From: Zoroaster sp. YZ-2022
Taxonomy: Eukaryota; Echinodermata; Asteroidea; Forcipulatida; Zoroasteridae
Assembly: GCA_029582265.1 (NCBI GenBank)
Contig: CM055822.1
Span: 4,461,057 to 4,525,056, forward strand
Direction of reading: 5' to 3'
DNA length: 64,000 nucleotides
Shown piece by piece: positions 20,664 through 32,600 of this stretch. The translations under genes and the position numbers were made by a program. The notes below the pieces were generated by a model, which made no database searches, was not told the DNA's origin, and saw only the letters and a program-made list of their open reading frames with translations. Positions within the stretch are counted from its first letter, which is position 1. Every line of letters starts with the position of its first letter.

Positions 20664-23600
20664 GTAGGAAGTTCTAACAGTATTAAAAGTCAATCCTCCC
20701 AACATGCCCAATGAAAATATCATGTAACGTTATGCCTAGTCAGACTCAGAGCATGGAGGTAGAATTCTAATTCTACCTCCATGCTCAGAGCTAGTAATAA
20801 CTAATATGTAATTTGTTTTGGTAAAACTTTCCGCAATGACATTGGCAATAATAATGAAGGAATAACAATCAATCCAAAGTCCCAAATTCAATTTTTATAG
20901 ACACATTTTATAGGTGTTTAAAATAAAATAACTGCATTTGTAAGGGGTCTCTACTAGCCTCGACCCAAACACCCCTTGTGCACAATGTCTAACTCAGTCC
21001 GGGAAAACTCCAAATACGGCAACCTTGAGTTGCTGAATACGGCAACGTTTCATTATACGGCAACGTTAGGGTTGCCGTACACGGCAACTCTTTCATTCAA
21101 ACGCAAAAAGGGAAACGAAATATGCAAAATTGGATTAGTGAAAATCATAAAAATATGTTCTTTGGTTCCTTACCCAAATTCCTATCTGCGCACATCAAAA
21201 AGTTATCTGTGCATTTTCTTGCAAATGACCATTTAAAACCAACACTAGTCTAGCCCATCCGACGATTAACGTGTGACTCCATTTTTGACGTGCAAGAATA
21301 CAACCTCAATCAAGATTATTATTTTACGCATGGTTCATGAAACAAAACTTTAAACATGGTCAGGGTTGTCACCAGACCAAATTGAGTGCCGGCTAATTTT
21401 ATCGATTGCGAACGTAGTGAGCGGAGCGAACGGAGCGCAGCTCCTCACGGCCGGGGGTCCAGGGGCCCAGGGGCCCGCTAAAGGGCCCCTGGTGCGGTCC
21501 GGGGGCAACGCCCCGGTGGTGATCGAGGGGGCGAAGCCCCCCGAAGCTCCTGGGTTTTAGCTTTTAAGAATGAATTTGGAGGGCTCACCTTTCACATAAT
21601 TTGTTGTATAATACTTAATAGTATGATATTTTCATAGTATTATACAAGAATTTATGATGTGAAGGAGTGCCCTCCAATGCAATTGACAACAATGTTGGCT
21701 CAGAAAAACTGAAACTTCTGTATGGCCTACCAGGTGTCCACTTTTCGCTATTAAACTTAGATGCCAGCTTCTGTTTTTTTGATGAGGTGGTAACACTAAC
21801 TTGAGCAACCGGGCCGTCAGGCATAGCAGCTCGAGTTTTGGCCTAAATCCACAGTGGCCGAAGACTCGGTAGCGTGATCAGTTCCCGGTCAGTTGTACTC
21901 GAACACGAAGATGTGGTCGCAGAAGAATGTCTCGAATTTGCCGGCTTCTCGCTTGACCCGGCTGCCGTGTCTATCACTGCCGGCCCTTGCGTTTAGTGGT
22001 CAAGAGAAAAAGCTGGTGATACTTTTCTGCGAGTGCGACATAATTATTTGGATCAAAACACTTCCAAAAACGTTCACAAAACTTTTCACGAATGGGCGGA
22101 GGACGACGTGAATAATGTTCGCTTTGCTGAGCACATCGCGGGGAAAGCTAGGCGTTTAAGTCACGCTTATCCAACCTGAAATTTACGTACATCGACATTA
22201 CGAAGCACGTCGCATCATTTGCACGCGGTAGAGACTAGTGGCATTAGCTCATCGTGCAGGCGCAAACAACCAATCATAATGGGGATTCTCAGGTCTTTTC
22301 CCTGACGTCATAAATAAATGCTAATTAGTGTATTTGTTTGTACCGCAACAAACTGAGATTTATTTTATAATATCGTACGATGTTTTAATTGATCTATAGA
22401 CTAAAGTCCTCAAAATAATGGCAAATAACTCAAAGAAATGAAGAATATATGAACTTTTTTTACTTTTATTACTGTTTAATGAAATATTTACACATTTTTT
22501 GTGCCGGTCGGTAAGACACCAATTTGCGTTTGGTGCCGGTCGGCCAGAGGGAGTGCCGGTTAGACCCGACCGGCGCCGACCGGCGTAGCTACAACCCTGA
22601 ACATGGTTGTTGTTCACTAAAATATAATAATTAAAATTAAACAAATAACATTATTTATGTTAATATGAGTAAACACTTTTTTTTTAAATTGTACTTTAAA
22701 TATATACTACATTGGAAATTATCAACGTCTCTCTTCGCGGGAAAAGCTCTGGAAGCGCGGGAAACTCAAATCGACGACAACATTTATACAAACAAAACTC
22801 AATTTTTGGACAAAAATAGAAGTAAAAGAAGACATATTTTGCATTTATACATTGTGATTAAAGCCAGCACCTTTTGACAATGATAAATAGCCTTGAAGCT
22901 GACGTTGAAAGTGAGAAAGGACGGCGAAAACACAAGACATGTACCAAGAAATATATTGAGAAACCTAACCATCGCCGTTCTTGTTACCACAAACGAAGCC
23001 GCAGCATTGTTCTGGCCGTTTAAAAACTTGTACTGTAGGGACTTAATAGGGTATAAATCCCTAGGCCTATGTCCGATAATGTAATTTCATGTGCGTTTGG
23101 GCTTTTTAACGCTTTTTATGTGATGGGGGGCTGTCGGGTAAAGCCAATTAAAAAAAGGTATATATATAAAATACATGTATATAGTGATAATTAAAGTTTT
23201 AAACCTTTGAAATACGCGAGCAAAGGAGCTTGAAATTCAGACGAGATGTAAAGTGACACTAAGTATTGAACCTACAAGGAAGTGGTGAGAAAGGCTTTGG
23301 CCGAAGACCTGGTGAATCACATCACTCCTCACTTGGTCCTTCCTAGTGACCCGATCATTATATTAGGCTGAAGAATTTGTGGCAGCACCACTTTCAAAAT
23401 TCAATAAAGGGAAGGTACAAAAACACCAGTAACATTACAAAGAATCTAATTGAACATTACGAAAGTCATCCACCAAAATATTATTTCCGAGTTGAATTCT
23501 GCAAATTCCATTGTCAGTTCACTTCAAGCGAGACAAGTACACTTCTCCATTTATCCATATCAGCAGACAATGATGGCAGTGCAAATTTAAAAACAATATT

Positions 23601-26600
23601 TCATTTTTATCAAAGTTGTACCTTCCCTTTATCAAAGACAAAGATTGTGTTCCAGCCCTGTTGGATACATTTTAAAGTTGGTTTCAGTATTAACAGTTAT
23701 AAGTTATAACTTTCATGAACAAAATACACAGTAATTAAACAACATTAACAAATGATATTTTTCTTAATTTGATTTATTTAAATCTTTCTTTGTAATGACA
23801 ACAAATTTATAATTTACTAAATATTTATTTTTAATAAGTACTTGATTGCCAGCACAGTTTAGTAAATAATGAGTCAAATTCAAAAGCAATATTTATTTTT
23901 ATAAATATTTATATTTATTAAAATTTCTAATTTACTAAGTACGTGATTGCAATCACAATTTAGTAAATGAATCAAATTCAAAAGCAATATTTATTAAAAT
24001 GGAGAAATTATTTAAATGTTTACAGCAGATCTTTGTGATTATACAAAAATTACTAGTCCTTGTTTTTACAATCCCCCTAAATAAAACTACAAAACATTCG
24101 CTCTGTCAATACCTTACTTATAAAAATTGCTTTAAAGTATAATTAGCATGTGAACAAATTACTGGAATAATTGAAATTTTTCTGAAATTCAATGATTGAC
24201 AATCTTGCCTATAGAGTGCTGTATATATGTGTTGATTTTTATTCTAACTTGATTTGAACCAATGGACAAAAACAAATATAAACTAGAGCTCAATTGTATT
24301 CGTGAACGAATACCCAGCTGTTTCGCTATTTTTTATCATATTAACTTCCACTTTGAGCCGTGAGGACTTTTGAAATGTTATGACATCATTGAATGGATTG
24401 TGATACAAATAATTAGCTACAAGATGACACAAAGATTGTTAGTTAATGGCATATTGCTCATCTGGTGTAAAAATCATCTTTATACCATTTTTTCCCCAGT
24501 CAAAATGTCCAACGACCAGACTAGTTTGTTTACCTCGTAACATAAGAATGGGAACCCGTGGTGTGTGTATCCCATGGTCTGCACAACTGTCTGAAATGCA
24601 GTACCCTTTGGGAGGGGGTCGGGAACTTAAGCAATGCGTATAACCAGCGACGTCATCAGGATTTGGGTCTATTGTAAACACATAAACTGCATGTCACATC
24701 TTCGAGTAAATGGCACACAAATGAGTTTTGTAAACCTTTTGACTTTCAACAAAGAAAGGGGCTCGTTGAAGCAGTCTATTTTTTCAAATAGCCATTATTT
24801 TTCATACCAAACGGAACAGAACAAAACAAAAATAATGTTTTTGAGAAATATTTTGGAAATTTCAACTTCTGGTTTGGACCTGAAATAAAGGTAAATTTTA
24901 GGTCATACCTGCGTCACCAATACACTTACTTCTGATGATGTACATTTTGTAAAAATCAAAAGTGTAACTGAGTTATATTTTTAAATATAAAATTTAAATC
25001 TAAACCAACAAGAAAGATATTACAAAGTCGTTGAACATAGCTCCTTGGTTTATTGAAACTTAGCAATTAAATGGGTATTCGAAAGGGGTTTTAAAGGAAA
25101 GAACAAACACTATTAAAAGGAGGTGGCTTGAGTGTAATTACATGACAAAAAAGTTGTTGTAACCAATACAATGACGAACACCATTAGAACTCGATCTTCA
25201 ACCAGAAGAGGGTGCTATTTCATGCAAAACTCGGAGCCAGCCGTGTGTAATTGTTTTCTCTCTGCAGCACACGGTATCTGTAGAGCTCTAACAACATTGC
25301 TATATTTGAACTTCTGGTTTCGACCGGAAGCAAACGTCACAATAAGGTCATATTTGCACGAATTGTCAAGTGGGTAACGACCTACAATATGGCTCAAAGA
25401 TCATAATTATAGCTATTGTGGTTCAAAAGTTATAAATTTTTTAATAGTTTTTCAATATTAATCTTTAACTTAGTGTAACTTGACACCTGATGATGTCATA
25501 ATGACGTAATTTGTTTTGATATTTAAGTTGATTCATAAGCTACAATATGACATATCATTTGTGGTAATGTGACATTGGCAAGTGTACAAGTGAAAATAAC
25601 GTCTTTTTAAACCTGTCGCTAGAGGGCGCTCTTGCATATGATGACGTCATCAAACCTACTATCCAAAAGAGTACACCCTACTGATGATTACATACACAGA
25701 AATCATAGCATTATTTTTTATCATATTGGCTGTAGAGCTCTTTAAACTTAAACTTCCGGTTTGGACCGGAAGCTAAGGTCAAAATGGGGTCATATCTGTG
25801 CACGAAATACGGAGTGGGTACCGACCTACAATATGCCACATAGATGAAATTGATAGGATATGTGGTTCAGGAGTTATTAATTTTTTAATGTTTTTTCATT
25901 ATTAATCTTTGATTTAGTGTAACTTGACACCTGATGATGTCATTATGACGTCATTGCAATATTGGTCCCCTTAAGTTTCATTGCAATCGCATTTATGGAA
26001 CACTGCAAAAAGGTGTTCAGAATGAAACATGTGTTATTGCAATGCACTTCCGGTACGGAAAGCGCTGAAAAATTAAAAAAAGAAAAGAAAAAACTTTAAC
26101 AAAAACAACAGCTGTTTCGCTGCGCTTCGCTGCGAAACAGCTAAAAGAAAAAACTTTAACAAAAACAACAGCTGTTTCGCTGCGCTTCGCTGCGAAACAG
26201 CTAAATAAATGATCTCGTATTTTTTATTATAAGAGATCCATATTTTCATTAATACAGTTGTTCAATTTATAAGACCATGCTCTTCTGCCAAGTAGATTGC
26301 TTACACTGCTGCCTGCTGGTAACCAAGCAATCAAGACACCAGCCCCTCTCCCCAATCCACCAATTGGAGTGTCGTGGCCGAGCGGTCTAGCGCACCGAAC
26401 TCAAGTTCTGGTGTTGCCAGCAGCAGGGTGTGGGTTCGAGCCCCGGTCGTGACACTTGTATCCTTGAGCAAGGTACTTAACCATAATTGCTTCGTCCTTC
26501 CGGATGGGACGTAAAGCCGTGGGTCCCGTGTGTTGTATAATGCACGTAAAGTGGATTGTCGTGGCCGGCGGTCTAGCGCACTGAACTCAAGTTCTGGTGT

Positions 26601-29600
26601 TGCCAGCAGCAGAGTGTGGGTTCGAGCCCCAGCCGTGACACCTGTGTCCTTGAGCAAGACACTTAACCATAATTGCTTCTCTCCACCCAGGGGTTAAATG
26701 GGTACCTGTGAAGGCAGAGATGGTTTGCTCTCTATGCGCTAGAAATGGCAGCAATTGAGCTGTATACTCCCCAGGGAGCTGAGATGGTTTCAGGAATGAT
26801 TTATGAGCCTTATGAGCCTTATGAGCAGGGATAATAATATAATGCGCCTTGAGCGCCACTTAGTTGGTGGATACGTGCGCTATATAAATCTATACATTAT
26901 TATTATTATTATATTTCTACTGCCGCACCCTACTGGTCACACCCCGCCCCAATCCCCACCCCGCATCCCCACCCCACCCCCCCAATCCCCACCCCACCCC
27001 ACCTATCCCCACCCCACCCCACTAATCCCCACCCCACCCCACTAATCCCCACCCCACCCCACTAATCCCCACCCCACCCCACTAATCCCCACCCCACTAA
27101 TCCCCACCCCACCCCACTAATCCCACCCCACCCCACTAATCCCCACCCCACCCCACTAATCCCCACCCCACCCCACTAATCCCCACCCCACCCCACTATA
27201 CCACACCCCACCCCACTATACCACACATTCCAAATGACCCTATCCACATTGATTTGAACAATGATTAAGATGTTTAATTAAAGACACAAAACAATAAAAA
27301 CATCGGTTATTCAGTAGTTTTCTATAAATTTAAGCCCCTTAGCTGTATTTCGCGTTTACACAACGGAAGTTGCATTATTCGGCAACTGGTTGCCGTATAC
27401 AGCAACGTTGCCGTATTTGGAGTTTTCCCAGACTGAACTAAGTATTTATAGCAGATGACAAAATGGCCATCATCTCACTGGATTTGCATACATTCATTTC
27501 TCAAAATCTCCCAAAATATCATTTCCAATCCTCCCGTGACTACACTTTCCTTTTCTTAAGTGTGTCCTCTATCATCTTTTAAAGGAACATATGTAATATT
27601 TGTCATATTTGGATAGAAACGTGGCGGTTGTATTCATTTTCTTTTCCAGCTCCATTGTCATATTATTCATTTGCTTATTTATGTCTCTGTATGTATTTCA
27701 TTAAATGGAAATAAATAACTGAACATTTTGCTAATTCAGGTGCAATACAAGGTTCTACGAGGACATAAAGAAGGCATCAATTCCTGTCAGTTTTGTGTGA
27801 ATGATACCCGCATATTGACTGCATCCGATGATAAAACATGCTCTCTATGGGTAAACAAATTAAGTTTTACATAAAAAGGGGGCAAGTACCTCCTTTTGTC
27901 ATCGAGTTACTAAATTACTTTACCATAGGCTTTTAATTTGTCCTTCCACTTTGTTGCCGTATGTAACTCTTGTTGGCCACCATTGTTCTGTCTCTGCCCT
28001 TCCATCTTGATTCTCCAATGTTCTCCGATGGTTCTCCCCTTCCAGCCTGACCAAATTTGACACTTGGCAGATCCTTCCACATGTAAAACAAAGCTGGGTT
28101 TTTTTCACGTAATTAAACAAAAATGTCTGTGGTTTTTACAACACAGAATGTGGAAACAGGCGACAGGGAACAGAAATATGAGGGTCATCCTACGAGTATA
28201 ACCCAGTGTCACATGAGCCCTGATAACACCAAGTTTGTGTCATCATGCTGGGATAAGAAAATCCGTGTTTGGGACGTGGAGACTGGAGAGGTTCTTGTGA
28301 GTAGTGAATGATGGCTGTTGCTTGGCAACCTATTTTACTATTGCTAATTCCCTTGTTGCCAAGGTTACCATTGAAGAGGCAGGCTGCAATAGCAGCTTTC
28401 CGGGAGAACTGATACATTTGACTATTGTGCCCAGTCTTGATGAGTCGCACCATTTTGAAAATGTTCACCAAATTTTCAGTCAAATACAATCACAGTTTAA
28501 TATTACAAAAGTGGGATTCATTTGTTTCTAAGAAGGAGATGTTATTAAGAACGAAAAGGAACAAATCTGCTAGCCTTGTGAGTGGCATTGTGACTTTTTT
28601 GATGGATAGTGTAGTTATGAAACTGTTTTGTTTGTCAAGATTTTGCATAGCATTTATTGAGAAAGTTAAATAAATGTTTGTTTTTGTTGCGAAATATATA
28701 ATATTACCTAAGACAGTGTGTCCAGTTCAGTTGACACTTTTGTCATGCAGTCTTTTCCTATATGAATTTATTCAACCTTACATGAAAGGTGTTATAAACA
28801 TAATGGCATTAAGAAAAGACAATAAATGTTTGTTTTTCCTCCAAAATAAATAATAATGATAGTGATAATAATATTTCATTCTTTTAAGCACATTTTGCAT
28901 AATGTCCCAATGTGCTTTACATTATTTCCCCTGGTCACTGGGCCAATATCATTTCTGTAATCTTTCTCAGCTCATTATGTGCAACCTTTTTTAGGCGCCG
29001 CTGGCCAGTTGAATTGGCACTTTTACATGTATTTATTTAACCTCATTGACCAGTGATATAATTATTTTGGTTTTAAAGGGAAATTTGTTCCATTGGTTGA
29101 TGTTTTAGTTGTTCTTCTCCACAGTGGACTGGAATACAAGGTGGTATAGGAACGTGTTGTCAATTCTCACACAATGGAAAATATATTGCATCAGGAACTG
29201 ACTTAGATAACTCTTTGATGTTATGGGATGCAGAGAATGGAACTGTCATTCATTCCGTCAAAAGTAAATCACATTCAGAAATATAATTATATGACCAAAT
29301 TTTAATTATAATTTGAAAAATGTTGATTTAATTTGTGTAATTCAATCGAGTAATTTTATTTTTGTGCTGGCAACATAATCAACTTTTATAACTGTTTTGT
29401 AGTATATTCTGGTGGTAATTTATTCAAAAATATTAATTTTTTAATCAAGTGAAATTACATTTTGGTAGAAACACCTAAGTTTCTGTTTAAAGCAAAGTAT
29501 ACATGTAAATGCATCCATGCAGGAGATAATATGTAGAGACACCTTCCAGTGAAAGTTTTAGCATATTGATAAGAAAATAGTCAGGTTTTTGTACCTTTAT

Positions 29601-32600
29601 TCTTACATGGAATTCTATTCTATTTATTTTACTAACATGACAGTATCTCAGACAGAAATTTTTCTAGGGATGTTTGAAACCATCAACATCACACAAAGTA
29701 ACTTCTATGTAAAACTGTGATCAATTATGTTTTGTTGAGTGTTTAACATTTAATTTAAATTTTGGTTGTACTTTGACTTGTAGACCACCATGCCAGCTCA
29801 ATCACCAGTTGCAAGTTCTCTCCCGATGACTCAAGAGTTTGCACAACCTCCATGGATAAGGTTACAAAGCTCTGGGATATAACCACTTACAATGTCACCA
29901 TCAAGCTAGGGTAAGTGAGTGGGGTATTATTGCTTCCAGGGATGGGGTAGACTGAATTTTGACCTATGCAGTGTGGTACCACCACAGTAATGGCGGAAAA
30001 CAGTGGTCGTCGGATTAGTATACAGAAATCCACCAGTCCATCATCATCGGGTAAGCTCGATGTTCAACAGGTTAAGACGTCTGCACTAGTAAGCAGAAGG
30101 TTATGGGTTTGAATCCCGCCCAAGTCACCTGTGGAGTTTTTTCCACGGACACTCAGAAAACACAGAGTATGCAGTGCAACATAGCTATGTCGGTGGAGGG
30201 AAAAGATTAAACTGATTGTTTCATATCCTGACACAAGAATTTCTTCAATAAAAAAAATGAGCTGATTATATGCAACGATTGATTGTCTTTTTGACTCTCC
30301 TCACAGTGGCCACATCAATATTGTCTCTTGTTGCTGTTTCAACAAAGATGAACGGCGACTGTGTACAGGCTCCTGGGATAAACAGCTCCAAGTCTGGGAT
30401 GTGTCGACAGGATCATACCGAAAAGATGGCCCTGTCACATTCAGTAAGGGTCATGAAGGGTCAGTCAGTGCCTGCCGGTTCAGTGAGGATGGTAAGTGAC
30501 AAACAAAGAGTGGCATCCATTAATTGTTTGCAAATATTTTCAAACAGCTAATTCAATTCAATTTCATTTCAAAAACATTTATAACCATCCTTAACAGAAC
30601 AATATATTACAAAAAAATAAGAATAGATGAACAGATGCCTAAGAAGTGTTCACATTAGACTGGTTTCCATAAGATTTCAGTTCATGGTGAGAAATGTCAA
30701 ATTCTAAATACTGCATTCTGAAGACAATCATTCTTATTGGACTACTTTAGAAGAGAGGTACAATATTGGTAATTACCAAATTATCATCTGAAAGGAAATT
30801 TGATATAAAGTTGGGGGATATTCCAATATTTTAATAAAACTGTGTCTTGGACTCTTATGATGTCTCTTTCAGGAAGTATGTTAGTGTCAGGATCCTATGA
30901 TCAGACTGTGGTGGTTTGGGATGCAGAGAATTGTGGGCCAAAGCTCACGCTCAAGGTATGACGTTGAATTAAATATTTTCAAATTTGTAACATTTTCCTG
31001 AATTTTGTTTGTCATTTATGCACATGTCACCAAAATAATGCCATTTGAAATGAGACTCTGACATTTAAAAACTATTCATTGATTCTCTACTATATAAAAA
31101 TGTCTGTTACTAAATTTGGTAGATTTTGGTTTTTCTTAAATTTTGTATTTTTTCTCATTATTTTTCTGTAAGTGTCTCTTTTGAAATCTCCTCATTAACA
31201 TGTAGGTGACCAACAAAAATTCCAAATCAAAATTTAAATCAAACTTTTCATTGTGAAATCTGTTTTATTTATTTAATATTCATGGTGTATTCTTTTGCGT
31301 GATGTACCTTTCAAAATTTCTTGAATTGAAAACAATTGAAGGAACAGTATCAGAACAGGAACAGTATTAAAGGAACAGTATTGTCACATTAAGAGCAGAC
31401 TTTCAACAGAGCATGGAATCAGTGTCCTAGTTTAAGAAGAACACAGTGACTGAAAATTATTGGCTAATTTATACAGCAGCAACGGTATGACCTTATCATG
31501 TAGGTATTATTTTCAGTCACTGAGTTAATCTAAATCTAGCACTCAGATTACATGCCCTATTGATCATGTTTCCATCTTTCAGGGTCACACGGACTGGGTG
31601 ACAGACGTCGACTTCTCTCAAGATATGAAGTGGATCTTGTCATGCTCACGGGATCATACCATACGACTCTGGAATATCGAGAACAGTGAAAACATACCGG
31701 TGGTTCTGGAAAACAAGAAGAACATGGGTTTGAAAATTGTCAAGGTGGGTGTAAAATAAAATCACAGAAATCGAAAGGAAAATAAATTATTCAGTTTATT
31801 TGTCACTCTGTTTGAAGGAATTTGAATACAGGAATGTTTTGTTGATGAGAATTTGTGTAAATGAAAATTATGGAACACAACTCCAAATTCCAAACAATAA
31901 CTGAAAAGAGTTTCTGTTGAAGCAGCAAAACAAATATATTTGTTAAGTACACCTGAAGAAGATCAGAGCATACTGATCAAAACATTGAGTTGTAACCACC
32001 AGTTCTTTTCAGAACTAATTACTACTCAATTGAGAATTTCACATGGTGTCACCGCAAACAGTCTTTACTTATCCTTTTCACCATGTAAAGCTACAAATAT
32101 TAAATATATTTGTTGTTAAGCAAAACATATTGTTAGTTGGTAATTATTAAATGGATTGTACACCAAAATGTCTATACATAGCAATCAACTTCAGAAAGTT
32201 TCAGCTTATTTCATTTTGAGACAATAGTGGAAAAGCATTCTGATTTGTTTGTATGCATTCTGATGTGAAAATGGATTACAGCTTTGATCCATAACAGATT
32301 TGTTACACATTTTATATTTGCTAAAAATGACATCATGTCAAGAGAGTAACATTTCTTATGATGTTAGGAACCATCACCAACTTCGCACCAAGTGAGTTTT
32401 TAAATTAAGTTGTACACACTCCCTTATAAAGCGCCTTTTTACAAAGGCCCCAAATCACTGTATGCATTATTGTCCCTGGTCTTTCAGCAAATTGAAATCA
32501 TAACTAGAACAGTTTTTAATCCCCAGGGGACCGTCAAGCTGTGTTGGTCCAAGAATGGAAAGTGGACTGAACTAATAATAACTGAACTTACCATATGCTT

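Larger units (their letters stand above)
20994..27436. other. 6.4-kb interval bounded by 30-bp inverted repeats
   Basis: Left TCAGTCCGGGAAAACTCC (continuing AAATACGGCAAC) and the right end's reverse complement match in 29 of 30 bases. Both sides carry clustered CGGCAAC motifs just inside. It could be one large degenerate transposon or two separate small elements in opposite orientation. No transposase frame was found inside. Confidence 0.55.

Noticed and set aside
23377..23709. 110-codon plus-strand frame as a gene
   Set aside because: It spans a MITE with 15-bp inverted ends and shows no recognisable domain.
26331..26859. Overlapping long minus-strand frames
   Set aside because: They lie inside two SINE copies and read the tRNA-like heads; no protein family.
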